NCBI GenBank assembly: GCA_032433595.1 | Contig: JASWJB010000162.1 | Span: 29,814-93,813 of the forward strand | Reading direction: 5' to 3' | DNA length: 64,000 bases | From: Conoideocrella luteorostrata | Lineage: Eukaryota; Ascomycota; Sordariomycetes; Hypocreales; Clavicipitaceae | Part shown: piece by piece, positions 1 to 12,254 of the stretch | Layout of the letters: each line of letters begins with the position of its first letter | Position numbering within the stretch: position 1 is the first letter of the stretch | The notes under the pieces: generated by a model | Told to the model about the DNA's origin: nothing | Seen by the model: the letters and a program-made list of their open reading frames with translations, nothing else | The model's database searches: none | Translations under genes and position numbers: made by a program

Positions 1-395
1 CGTCGCCAGAATAAAACACAGAGAAGTAAAGTGCAATGAAACTGGGTCGTTGATAGTTACTGACAATTCTATTCGAGTTCTATTCTACCGCACCGTCATC
101 CCTGAGCCAGTCTGGTCTTCCCAAGTTCAGCTAGCAGGGGTCCTCCAATCCCTCCATTGGAGTTTCGGAAGATCTGTTGGGCTAAATTTATCGTCTTCAT
201 CTAGCGTAGAAGGCCATTTCTATCGGTAGCCCGAGCATGCGACCATATCCCAGAACGCATCGCAGCTCTCAAAACTTTTACCATCCCTCACATTACCATA
301 CAAAGGAAAATTATAAAATATGTGCAAATACCGCAAGACACAAAGTACCGGAAAGCTGTCATATTATTACAGCCACATATGGGGTATGAACTCGC
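1..395. other. Non-coding DNA downstream of elongation factor 3
   Basis: No credible open reading frame is present. The stretch follows the stop codon of the minus-strand elongation factor 3 gene, so its right part should be that gene's 3' UTR. I could not identify a clear polyadenylation signal. Confidence 0.5.
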
Positions 396-3300
396 TTAAA
401 GGTCGTCCTCATCGCTGAAAACCTCCTCACCACGCTTGCGGCGGGCCATACGGTCTGTGAGGACATGTTAACACAAACGGCTTGCAAATCTTGAAATGGG
501 GACATGATTCGTAGCTTACCCTTCTTCTTCTTACGCAGCTCGGAAGAAGTCAACTTAGCCTTCTTCTTGGTGCTGACAATTTTGTTGCCCATAGCATCGA
601 ACTTTTCCTCCTCACCGTCGTCATCTCCCTTGAGACGAGGGCCAGAACCCTGGCCGGAGACCCAATTGTGACCGGAGGGAGTCATCTTGCCGTCCATGAC
701 AGCCCAGACTTCCTCGGTCAAGTCCTTAGTGAACTCAGCAGAGTGGGTAATGATAATGACACCACCTTCAAACTTCTTCAAAGCCTTAGACAAGGCACCG
801 AGAGAGTCTCGGTCAAGGTAGTTAGTAGGTTCATCAAGGACGATCAAGTGAGGTCGCTGCCACGAACAAGCGGCAAGGACAGTCTTGACACGCTGACCAC
901 CAGACAGACCACGCATACGAGAGTGAGAGACAAGTTCGGCATCAAGACCGAAGTTGGCGCAGTGAGCCTCGATCTCCTTTCGGACCAGAGGGCGGAACTG
1001 ACCAGAGGCAAGGGCCTCCTTCATATCAACATCAGCAACCATCTTTTGGTGAGACGCCAGAAGCTCGTTACGGGGCAGCCAGACGTTGTCGGCAGACATC
1101 ATAGGAGTCCAGCGCTCGTTCTTCATACCAACGTTCTCACCGATGGCGCACGAGCACTCGTACTCATAACTGTTCTTGAACTTTCTGCGGGAGTTGATAC
1201 CAATGATACGACGTTGTGTGCCCTCGATTCTGAACACCTTGTCCATGGCTTTCTCATCATCTTCAGTGATAATCTTGTTAGCACGGTCCATGGTCTCACG
1301 ATCCTCACCAGTCTGGAAACGCCATTGGATGTACTCGGACGGGGTCGAGTCCAGGTGGTTATCGATGTGGGCGAAAGCATGTTGCTTGATGTAAGCGATA
1401 CGGATATTCTCGTGCTGGTAGATTTCACCTTGAGTGGGGATGAGCTCGCCAGTCAAGACATTGATCAAAGTAGACTTGCCAGCGCCGTTGGGACCGATGA
1501 CAGCAATACGGGATCCCAGGGAGCACTGGAAAGTGATATCTGCGATCTGGGGCTTGGAGGTACCGGGATACTGGAAGGACATCTTCGTGGCACGCAAGAT
1601 AGCCTTTGCCTTAGTCTTGACACCTTCAAGGAAACCGGGCTCAGGGAAGCTGAACTCTATCTCAGAGGCACCAAGCTCGTAGTATGACTTGGCAGAGGGG
1701 ACTCGCTTGACGAACTCGGCCAAGTTGCCTCTATAACGCTTGAGCTTGAAACGCTCGTAGTGAACGATGTGCTGGCAGACATTGTCAAGGAAGCTAGAGT
1801 CATGGGAAACGATGATGGAAGTGCAAGGAGAGTCGACAAGATATTGCTCAAGCCATTTGACATTCTTGACATCCAAGTGATTGGTGGGCTCATCGAGCAA
1901 CAGAATATCAGGGGCTTCGAAGACGGCACGGCACAAGGCAAGCTTCATCTTCCAACCACCAGACAGCGCACTGATCTCGCCAGAAATCATACCGTCAGTG
2001 AAGCCGAACTCAGTCAATTGCTTCTCGACATCCGCCTGCGAGGTTGAGACGCCAGCCTCGCCGAGCTTCTTCATAGTCCACTCAATAGTAGTCATCTCAG
2101 TGTCGGCAGAGTCAAGGTCGTGCTCGACGAAGACGGTTTTGACTTCGCTCTGCTTGGGGAAACCCTCCACCTGCTCGTTATTGATGGCGCGCATCAAAGT
2201 GGATTTTCCAGAACCGTTGGGACCGCAGAGACCGTAGCGCTGACCACGCTTAAGACGGAGATGAGTCTGGTTGAGGAGAATCTTGGCACCGTAGGCCAGA
2301 GAGAAGGTGCAGTTGCAGAGATCCTCACCCTCCTCCTCATCAGGCTCAACCTCATTCTCCTCGGCAGCGCCGGGAGAAGCGCGTCTGCGGAGAGCGTCAA
2401 CGGTGGCTTCAGCGTTGTCAATACCAGTAATAACGGCAATGTAGGCCTTCAGGTTGTCAACCCAAACAGCGTTTTCAGACTCCTTCTCATCAACAAGCTG
2501 GCCAGCCATAGCAGCAATGTACTCGGCAACAGGGCCCATCTTCTCTAAGTAAGAGCCATACTTGGGAGTAAGAAGGTCCTTAAGCTTGCCGAGGACAATC
2601 TTCAGATCACCATCATTACGAGCTTCGGGAATTTTGCCATCGACGACGTGGCCAACTCGAGTAATGGTGTCCAAAGCCTGCTTGGTCTTCTCACGGGCTT
2701 CGGGGTCAGCCAAGTTGTCGTAGTTCTTCTGCAAGCCTGGCATCATCTTGGGCAAGAAAGGGGCGACAATGTTGGGATCGTCTACAAGCTTGCACATATT
2801 GTCAACAATAACAGCAGCCTTTCGTTTAATTCCAGTCTCGCGCTCAGCCAGACCACGATCCAGAAGAGGAACCATGAGGGCCAAAGTAGGCTCCTGAACT
2901 TCGGTGACAAAAGTAGTAGCACCGAGCAAGTGAACAGTCTCGGGAACGTTCTCAGGCTTAGCAATACACTTGATCAGCTCAGGAATAAAGCGCTCAATAT
3001 CTCTGTTGACGATGAGTTGGCAGATCTGCTCCATGGTCTTGTAGGCACGCTCCTTGACTTCCTTCTTGGTGTCCCACATAGCTTCGGAGACAACGGGGAT
3101 CAAGTCAGGCACACGGAAGGCGAGTTGGGCAGGAGCGGTCTTGATGAGGACGTCAATGAAGTCCAGAGCAGCCATCTTCTCAGGCCACTTCTGAGCGGTA
3201 CGAATAGACTCCATGATAGATGGCAGGGCAGCCTTGCAAGCATTGCCGTTAATGGCGCCAGCAATGGCGCTGACAGCGCTAGTGGCAGCGTTCTTGACAG

Positions 3301-3905
3301 CAGTGATCTTGTCACCAACGGCGGCAAGGACGCTAGGTAGGAGGACAATAAGATAGGGCTCAACGTTGGCAGAAACCTCAGAGTAGGAGGCAATGGCTGC
3401 AATGGCAACGCAAGCCTGCTCACGGGCCACAGCATCCTTTTTGTTGGCGAGGTTCTTTTTCAGACTATCAATGGTCCTGCAGGTGAAACATTAGTCATTT
3501 GAATACATTCAAAATGTGACATGGCATGTGGCCACTTGGCGCACGACTGTGTTATAATCAAGCACTCTCACCACTACAACCGCACAATGATATATTTCAG
3601 CGAGATCGATAGGGGTTTGTGTTGCAATGGGGGTGCCTTGGTGGGGGGGGGGGGGTTACCACTGCAAGAACAAAAAAAAAACTTCTCCGACGTGGCGGGG
3701 TGTCCGCTAAGCGCCGATGACAAGAATTAGAGCATGCCAATATAATTACATACTTGTTGGGAACATCCTGGTCTTCGATGCGACCGTTGATGAAACTGGC
3801 CAACTGGTTGGCGGAGTCCTTGATGTCAGCCGCCTCCTTGGAGACGGTGAGCTTCTGGAAGAGCTCATCAAGGACCTGGGTTGACTGGGCGTTCTCGGAA
3901 GGCAT
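396..3905 (-). CDS. TEF3: Translation elongation factor 3 (EF-3), ABC-F type ATPase
   Basis: EF-3 is a ribosome-bound ATPase, essential in fungi, that helps release E-site tRNA during elongation. Three exons join in frame: 3905-3754, 3476-520 and 454-396, giving 1055 aa, the usual family length. Intron 1 is 277 nt (GTATGT...CTGCAG) and intron 2 is 65 nt (GTAAGC...TCACAG). An N-terminal HEAT-repeat region covers roughly residues 1-320. Two ABC cassettes follow: the first has Walker [10 protein letters not shown] near residue 470, then LSGGW and [11 protein letters not shown]. The second has GPNGAGKST near residue 715, then LSGGQ and LDEPTNYLD, with a chromodomain-like insertion between its Walker A and signature. 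The last small exon supplies the basic and acidic tail ([10 protein letters not shown]...DEDDL) typical of fungal EF-3. The start ATG at 3905 begins the conserved N-terminus. Family and splice model are near certain. Confidence 0.96.
3642..3655. repeat. Poly-G homopolymer inside EF-3 intron 1
   Basis: A run of 14 G on the plus strand lies in the 277-nt first intron of the EF-3 gene, so it reads as poly-C in the pre-mRNA. It has no coding effect. Run lengths like this are prone to sequencing error. Confidence 0.8.
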
Positions 3906-6900
3906 GATGTCGGGTATCGGGAATTGGGATGCAAGAACTCGGTATATAAATCTTCGAAATGGATAACAGACAGAGCTCTAAAACGATTGAACGTCTGTTG
4001 AGATCTATCTAGACACGAATGTCTTTCTTCTCACGTAAAGCCCACAGAGACGATGGAGGGGTCGACCCTGCTCTATCGAGGCTTTTTCCTTTGGCCAGGG
4101 AGGCGGGGGCTGTTCCTAGGGTGATCCAAAGAACAACTCGACAAACAAATAATAAGGACTATTTTGGAGGATTAGTCCGCGGCTCGTCTTGGAAAACGAC
4201 GACCAGAAACGATGATGAAGGAGAAGGGTAAAATGAGGAGGATACGGAGGTGGAGGGAAAAGAAACACTGGGGGCTTTGAGGAGGGTGGACAGATTTATG
4301 TGTCCCTGGCCTCCACAACGTTTTTTTCCCTTTCTCTTTGCTTTGGGTGTTGGGGTGCGGCGCTAAGTTCCGGGCGGATGAAAAAAATTCACATCCTGCC
4401 CCTCTATCTGGTTGATGAGCAGGGCTTATCGGGCTTTATCGGAACTAGCTAAGCCTAATGAGGTAAGATGGCGAAAGCGGTGAGTCGCCGTGGTGTGCCG
4501 GCCAGCCAGCCCTTCAATGATTTGGCTTTGCAGGCTTTTGGTGGCGTTCTGGTTGGATGTCCCAAGGTTCTGCAGTGAGGTGAGCCAAATATGGATGTCC
4601 GTGACATTTGCTGTTTGACATGAGAGACAATCCAAAAGGAGCAAAGGAAAGACCACTGTGGTCAGCGTGGATAAACCTGATTGCACAGCTTTAGGCAAAA
4701 CAACGCCTAGTGTTTTCTGGCCCGGCATGTTCATGGCGTTCCGCCTTTGAAACAAAAAGGTCCGCTGCTGAGCAAGCAGAGCAAGCCTCAAGATAACGAG
4801 CAGCCTCTTGTCACCGTGCCACGCATACTATTAGATCCACTCGATAATACGGAGACATAGCAGAGATGCAGCTACATCACTGTTAGTCGGGCTTGAGTTG
4901 AGTACAAGTGCATTAGCAACGTGATGGTAGACTTGAAGGTCTGATGCGATGGCTTCAGCACGGGGTCCCCCTGTCCCGTCTTTCTCAGTATCAGAAAACA
5001 TGGTAGCTAAGCCTACGACAGAATACAGATAGTTCTACACTGTCGAGTACATCTCCTGATGAGCGATATCGGTAACTCGCGCTGCAGATAGTTCGCCTAT
5101 TCTATATGATGCGCATTACCACAATATTTAAATTCACGGAGTCAAAGTCAAACTAAGGTTCGTGCTACGCAGAGCGCTGTTCGGTTACGATTTGGCCACT
5201 CTACCAAAAATAGAATTCTTAAGTACTCCGTACAGGCCCCCCGCGTCCGACTTTAACAAATTGAGTGCTGTTTATTCTACCTCCGATATTTCCCTAATAA
5301 TCACGTCTTTATAGCTCTGCCCGACAAAAATGCATCAGTATGGTTCCAAGTACATCCCGAGGTACGTATACCCGTAGTTACTATTCTCTGTGAGCACGAG
5401 CATCTTCACCCTGTAAGCAAAGATTTACAGAGGCTCCGCCATGTGACAGAATACATATTTAGTGATATTCTTGCCTGAAATTGATTATAAAGGGCTCCAT
5501 TACTGAAGAAGCCCCAGTGCCACATGCACCCCGTTGGCACCAGGCACTTTGGCTGAAATCCACAATCTATTAGACTCGACTTTAACTACCACGACCTGAC
5601 AGCAGAGAACCCGGTGATCGGATGCAGGATGAGCCGTGTCACTAGCTGTGGCTATGTCCATGCCCGTTGTAGCCCATGGACTATGAATACACTTCGGCAG
5701 CTGTCTCATGCGGGACTCCATGTTTTTCTCACGACTAGCCACGAAATGCATATTGGAAACTTCCTCCTGGTCCTCTTCAGCGAACCCTACTTTCGTTCGC
5801 TATTATGAACCTCAAGAACAGGTGATCACTTCTAACGGGTTGATAATAAAAGCAAAGGAAAATAAAGCCATTGATGCTTCTCATTTCCTCCTAACTGCCG
5901 ATAAACGCCCAACGCAAATCGTGATTTGGCTTTACCAAGCAGAAGTTGTGCGGGTCTTCAAATTCATCCTGAAACTCCATCACATTTTCATACGCTGGCT
6001 GCAGTCATGGTTTATTTTCCAGAGTCTTCCGTCACACTTACAAATTTGTTCATACATGCTATCAGGATACATTACCTGTGCATATATTTTAGTAGTAAAT
6101 GACTTTCAAAACATCTACGTAAAGCCCAAGCTAAGGACACGAAAGACAAGCGCGCGAAATAGGGAACACACATGGCCTGGAAGCGAACAGTTTCTAGGTT
6201 GTCCTTACCAAACTCGTTCTCGCTTGTATCTCAGGCCCTAGCGCCCGGAGCTTCACTTAATCTAATATAGACTGCATTAGTATCTCGTTTATATCACCTT
6301 GCTGTTGTGCTGGATTGGTGTTGTCGAATGGTAAGCAGTACACGCCACCACAATAATTCGCAAATCCAAACCTAACAGCAGTAGCCTCTGAATGCCAGGC
6401 GCCAACGGGCTCTGCGGAATCTGTCCAATGGCATCGCTAACCAGAGACTAGCCACGTCCATATTCGCGTCGCAGGCTATTGCCGTAGACCTGACCACAAA
6501 AGAATATTGATTATTACATAAAGACGGCTTTCTCAATGGATTTACCCGATCATTAAGAGCTATTGACAGAAGCCCAAGTCAAGACATCCATGCTACATTT
6601 TGTGGTTGACTTTGAGACACTTGACGGCGGGGTACACCCGCCATCCCTGGCTGTGGGTACAGCTGGCAACCTATGACATTGGAATTGTCACCGAGATGCC
6701 CTGCAACTAACCTGGCTCAAACATTACACAACCTCCTGCCGCCCGTCAGAATATTGCTGCATAGTCCTTTATCCCTCTTTTACCCTCATAGATCTTTGCT
6801 GTGGATTCATCTTGAGATTTGCCATACTTGCCCGCATCGCATTAATTTGTCTCCGAGCAATACCCTGCCTCTGTCCCCACCGTACTGTCATATCATTCAC

Positions 6901-7102
6901 AGCACTACGGAGTACACACACCTGATAAGACATCATATAAAGCTCCATATTAAGTTTCGGTCATCTCCCCAAGTCCCCCCTTCGGTTACGCTGATGTTCG
7001 AGATACCTTCATCAGGTATTTGAACGAAATTTCCGAATTATACACAAACATTCGTCACAACCATCAACGCGCCATTTTGCACAGTACGAAAGCAGCAAAA
7101 GG
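3906..7102. other. Intergenic region between EF-3 and the macro-domain gene
   Basis: This 3.2-kb divergent spacer holds the promoters of EF-3 (minus) and the macro-domain gene (plus). Short ORFs of 60-180 codons occur on both strands (for example 5708-6241 plus and 4426-4791 minus), but none has recognisable domains or plausible introns. Two copies of the dispersed palindromic half-motif lie at 5224-5232 and 6906-6914. I see no RNA gene here. Confidence 0.6.
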
Positions 7103-7803
7103 ATGTCTGTCAAGACACTTTCAGACATACCCACCATTACTCAGCTCTACCAATCCTCTGCTCTTCGAAGGGCTGTGTCCTCTTCGTCCTCTTCTTTCCT
7201 TCCCTCGGCATCCATCAACTCGCGCGTCGGCCTCATTCGTGGTGACATTACTAAACTCGAGCTCGATGCGATCGTAAATGCCGCCAACTCCTCACTCCTT
7301 GGAGGTGGAGGCGTCGACGGAGCTATTCATCGCGCTGCCGGTCCTAGCCTGAAGTTCGAATGTAGCGAATTTGGAGGTTGCTCTACAGGAGATGCAGTGA
7401 TTACGGGGGGTTATGAGCTGCCTGCCAAACATGTTATTCATACCGTTGGTCCCGTCTTCAGCAACAGCAATCCTCAGCGAAGTGAAGAGTCTCTTAGAAG
7501 CTGCTATGAGAAGAGCTTGAACTTAGCTGCATCCAAGGGCATCAAAACAATTGCTTTCAGCGGTATTAGCACGGGAGTCTACGGGTATCCAAGCATGGGT
7601 GCAGCTGAGGTTGCTTGCGAGACCGTGAGAAGATTCCTTGGAAGCGATGGTGGTGCTTTAGAGAAGGTGATATTCGTCACATTCGAACAGAAAGATGTAG
7701 CAGCTTACAATGACGTGCTTCCGTAAGTAGCCAATTAGTATTTCCTCTCCATGGCATCAACTAAATAAATCGCAGAAAATACTTCCCCCCCACGGAGAAC
7801 TGA
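7103..7803 (+). CDS. Macro-domain protein (ADP-ribose binding or hydrolase)
   Basis: Macro domains bind ADP-ribose, and many remove it or hydrolyse O-acetyl-ADP-ribose or ADP-ribose-1''-phosphate. Exon 1 is 7103-7722 and exon 2 is 7776-7803, joined through a 53-nt GTAAGT...CGCAG intron to give 215 aa. The start of the fold is visible as GDITKLELDAIVNAANSSLLGGGGVDGAIH-type sequence (residues about 48-77), with the AIVNAAN and GGGGVDGAIH ligand loops. Later come THAVIHTVGP-like (here HVIHTVGPVF) and the FSGISTGVYGYP phosphate loop. This is a stand-alone MacroD-type protein with a short serine-rich N-terminal segment. Cytosolic or nuclear location is inferred because no signal peptide is visible. 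The exact substrate cannot be read from sequence. Confidence 0.9.
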
Positions 7804-7978
7804 ATAATGGGTAGGATGTCATGCGGAAAAGACTTCAGGGATTTAAGTTGCATCAAACACGCGTTGGGATTGTATTGCAATGGAAATCCGCTCAAGCAGT
7901 GCAGCCAACATTCGTAAGGAAAGCGACTAAAGAGCTATCCAAAATAAAAATAAATATGAATATAACACTCCGGTCACT

Positions 7979-10240
7979 TCACCGCTTGTCAACTGAACGT
8001 GAGGCTTCGCCGCCATCTTGATTGTTGGCGGAATTTCTGGTGTTCGTCCCAACGGCTTCGCTAATTTCCACTAAAAGTGTCTTGAGTTCTTGTATTTCCG
8101 AACGTAGCTTTCGAACTTCCAAGGATGCTGGGTCATCTTCCATATTTGGTTTCACTGCATTGCATGTCTTGGTCCAGCCCTCAGTCTCCATGTCAACTTC
8201 ATCTTCCATTTGTTCCCATTCTTCAACTACATCGTCATCTTCCTCCCCTCTCGACCTATTACGTCGGACCCGGTGTGCAGTTCGTGTTTCAAAATAGGCG
8301 GATACAAACAGCAGAGGTGAATATATGACGGCCATTATGTAGTCGTTGATAACTTCATAAACATGCTTTGGCATCCACCACTCGAACAAAGCAGAGATCA
8401 AGATTTCTATGAGGTTGAACGGCGCAATGTACACATTCTCATCTGGAGCTCGAACAAATTGCATAGTCTTTTGAGAGAAGAGGGCGAGATATTCGTCGTC
8501 AGCATTCTCGTAAATATCTTCATAAGCAGAATTGTAAAGAGCGATAAGAATGTTAAGCAGAATAATCTAGTTGATCAAGATTAGCCAAGTTCTGTCAAGG
8601 TTAATATTGAAGTTAAGTGAGGAAAGTACGTACCATGACTACAAAAGTAAAGCAGTAATATAGAACTATACCCCAAGGAGGACTAAATGCTTCGAAACCT
8701 TCAAATTCCGGGCTTTGCAAGATAGCTCTCGTCATCGACTCAACAATGAAAATCACATCGTCCGCCACGTTGTCGTCCGTCAAGTCTAGCCCAATAAAGG
8801 CCTGAAGGAAGCCAACGATTATGATAATCAGGAGAGCAAAGAAGATTACTGACTCTTTCATCATAACCTTCAACACAACAAGCATGGCTCCGAAGAATCT
8901 GAAGCTGTCAAGGTACAACATAAGACGACACCAGAACATAGGTGCAACAAATGACAGCATGTTATAACTCAGTTTACTGTAGTGTCCACGAAATTCGGAT
9001 TCTTCAGACGCAGTTAAGCCGATAATCCTGAAGATGAGTGACACCGTGAGGAAGGAATATAAGAGAGCATTGAAGGCGTTCCAGAAACCGAGGATATGGT
9101 AGCCCGCCTTGTATACCTTCATAATCTCGTCGCAGACATATCCGAGGGTAAACAAGTATAAAGTAATCTCGGCTCCATCTAATTCTCCACTGGGATTGAC
9201 AGAGTTGATCGCAGCAGTATAAAGGATGAGGTACACAAGAGAAAGTAACAACTGCGCAGCGTTTTGGTTTCGCGGGGCTCTCATGCGATCTGGATCCATA
9301 TGGGCAAAGAAGTTAGGATTGTCTTTGTCCTTGTAGTCGACAAACACCGAAGGGTCATTTTCGTCCTGAACAAGCCATCCGCGCCAAAGGTAGCTAATGC
9401 ACTTCTGATAGCCAGAAGAGCCTATCACTCGGACGGCATGTAAATCAACAGCTTTCTCGATGACGTTCACGGGTGTGGTAGGACAGCCGCCTGCGACGTA
9501 AGCGTATCGACGAAGCAGGACCGAATACAACAAATAATTGATATCCTCCTCAGTTTCGATGCTACGATATGGATTTAGTAGGCTACGGTGTGAGGACAGT
9601 CATGGATGGACCTACAGGGCTTTGGCAATGACACCACATGCTTCAGCTCGCAGCTTATGCAGATCAGAATCCCAAAGCTCAGCGAGAGCTTCGTGTCGAA
9701 ACCATCTCTGGTTCACCAGGAGACCATAAACCTGATGGCATGAAGTTAGTTTAGTGAACATATCCGACTCACGAGGTATCAAAACGGCCAACTCACAACA
9801 CATCCTCGATGCTCTTGTCCTCCAGCCTCCTTCGCTGCTTGGATGACTTTTTGGGAGATAATGCGACTATGTGGAGCTGTGACGCGACTCTCTTCCATTT
9901 CGCACGGCACGCATTCTTGAATGAGATAGCGAAGACGAAGGCAGACTTTGGTAACTTCTTGCGCTGAAACGGCCGATCTTATGTGATCATGGTTGAATTG
10001 AGGAAGTACTGGTAGCATTCGTTGTGTCAGTGAAAATTCATGATTGCAAAACAAGGGCGGAATATTTCTGACAAAACAGTCTCAACCAGGTTCTGTCATG
10101 GAAGACACGAAGTCAGACTTACATGCACTTTCTTCTTCCTGAATCCAGACGCGAGCGCGTGCTCGGTTTCCGCCAGCCCGGCTCCCATTGGCGCCTAGGA
10201 CACGGTCAATGGCTGACCACCTCGATCGGTTGTTAGACAT
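7979..10240 (-). CDS. YVC1: Yvc1/TRPY1-like vacuolar cation (calcium) channel
   Basis: Yvc1 is the fungal TRP-family channel that releases calcium from the vacuole. Five exons join in frame: 10240-10123, 10008-9797, 9731-9616, 9561-8634 and 8566-7979, giving 653 aa. The cytosolic N-terminal part includes the conserved RGCVVYGLLVNQRWFR and LWDSDLHKLRAEACGVIAK segments. The large exon encodes several hydrophobic helices and the pore region (FLQAFIGLD followed by SPPWGIVLYYCFTFVVM). The C-terminus has the post-helix ILLNILIALYN element, an acidic stretch, and a heptad-like coiled segment near the end. Intron 3 could be read as 33 or 54 nt in the same frame. I chose 54 nt because it has an internal TACTAA branch-like site. 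ATG 10240 has a better context (CAACACCATG) than the in-frame ATG at 10276, which would give 665 aa. Confidence 0.88.
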
Positions 10241-12254
10241 GGTGTTGGAGTTGAAAACGCGGAGCTCTCCTTCCACTCAATCGTCGGAAATCTTAGCGCT
10301 TTGTGCGAGACGAGTAGACTGGAGGAAGCATATATGAAAGAATTATAGATATGGAGGTGCAATTCTCTTCCTCGCAAACACAGGTCATCCAAGCCTTTCA
10401 GTCAACCCTTGGAGGAAATTGACAGGTGAAAGCTGCTGAGGACAAGTGAGGTTTGGTGAAAGCGACCAAGGTTTCTCCCACGGCTGAAAGCGGCCAACGA
10501 GCAATGACGCTCTTGTGGCTGACAGCTACAAACTAGATTATAGAAGTGGCGCACGGTGACAAGAATCAACGGCTTGAAAGTGGGTTGATAAAGGCAGCGT
10601 CCATGGCGGCTGGGTGGAGCTTTTGGCGCCGCAACCCCGCAAGTTATTCATTTCTTGGTTCACGAAAGACGAACTAGCAATCCATATCACTCAGAATGGA
10701 GTGACTTCGTTGGTACTACGGAGTACTAGTAGCTTATTTTCTATGTCTTACCCTGCGACCCAAAGAATAGTGTCTATTTCAAACTTCATACTTCCTTTGT
10801 CGCTCTAATTAGAACGTTGAGATTAGCGGGAAATACACATATAAAAGGGCTTTAGGCTATGTGTCGCTTGAGTAGTCTGCAAATCTGAGTCGGCTTAGGA
10901 GGAATCAGCAATGATCATGTCAGGGAATGAGAGGTTGTGAATTTTCAAATATGGTTGATGACGGCGTACCAAAGTAAAAGATTTGAAAACTAGAAGAGGC
11001 TGCTAACCCTTGTTGTACCCAAGTTCTCCTCACGGCCTGAGAACACAGTTCTTTCCTGCTACTCGTGTTGTGCACGTTGATGCAAATTGTAACGCAACTT
11101 CTCGTGCCACGTACGTCCGTCGTATCGCGGTGACTATCAAACTCAACACGATCCAGATGTCGGTAACCTCTAGCCATGCGCGTGTGTAGGACATTATGCG
11201 AGGTGCAGGCCAAGCATATTGTTTCACTGCTGGGGCAGCAACCCAGCTGAAGAACCAATGGCGTCCGACGCCAACGCATCAAATACCTTCGTGATGGTCG
11301 AGTATGGTTCGCGACAATGAGAGACCCGCCTCGCGACCCAACCAGCATACAGGTTGGTTTTGGCTGAGGCCGCCGGATAGCCGAGCCACGTTATTGATGC
11401 CTTGGGCACCTGCATTCCCCTTCAGTGGAATCATTTGTGATTCACTGTCGCTGCTCCATCATTACCTCTGTTGATTCGCTTAATAAAAACGAGCCTGCGA
11501 CTGCCTGCTTCTGCCACATGACTACCTGCCTTGGGGTCTATCCAAGTTTAAATAGGAAAGAGCTAGTTACCAGCTGACCTTGATTTTACCAAGGGCTGCG
11601 CTCAGCAGCAGTCAGCCTTGTGCACTTAATTATTTCGCCTTCATATCACTTTTTGACATCTTATCGTCCCGCCTTACCCAGCATCTCCATTTTGTGTCAC
11701 CCACCTCGTCAGTTGCTTGCTGCCTGCAGCTTGCAGTATCTGCCTGACGTTTGCGCACAGTTGCCGTGCAATCCCGCACTCGACCCGTCTCTGTTGATGA
11801 TATTTCCACAATTAAGCTACTCATTCACAGCAGTCTTGATTTCCGCCCTTCAAAAACAATCTGTCGACTTTATGGTGCCGTCTATTATGAAAGTCTTTAT
11901 GTTTGGTTTCTTTTAATCAGCATACCACATCGGATATTCAATTCTAGAGGGCTTCACCTTCCATTTGCATTGAATATTTGGCGGAGACAACGCTTGTGGT
12001 GTATCAGCCAGTCTTTCTGTGATACGCCTCGTTTTTGTCTTTCTTCGCAGTTTTATACGCCAAGAAATCGTACTCAAAGTTGAGGGAAGCCTCATGCCAG
12101 CGAAGGCCACTGATGCGGGATTCGTTGCTAACCCTTCGCTTTTGCAGGCTCTCCTGAACTAATCCTTGGATCTTGGAGGCCCTCAAATTTGTCTTTGATG
12201 CTTTCAAGCAACGCCATCTCGCCACAAACAATTCAAGGTCATTAAGAACAGATT
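10241..12254. other. Intergenic region between YVC1 and the AAA ATPase
   Basis: This 2.0-kb divergent spacer has only short, unrecognised ORFs. One TACGGAGTA motif lies at 10717-10725. The part from about 11.6 kb onward is pyrimidine-rich and probably carries the promoter and 5' leader of the ATPase gene. Confidence 0.55.

Noticed and set aside
668..1687. 339-codon plus-strand ORF
   Set aside because: It lies antisense within the EF-3 coding exon, whose minus-strand product is unmistakable. The plus-strand translation has no recognisable domain; it is a shadow of codon bias.
4426..4791. 121-codon minus-strand ORF upstream of EF-3
   Set aside because: No recognisable sequence and located where the EF-3 promoter should be.
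5708..6241. 177-codon plus-strand ORF in the EF-3/macro-domain spacer
   Set aside because: Composition and sequence show no domain, signal peptide or plausible continuation through introns. Kept as non-coding, though a lineage-specific gene cannot be fully excluded.
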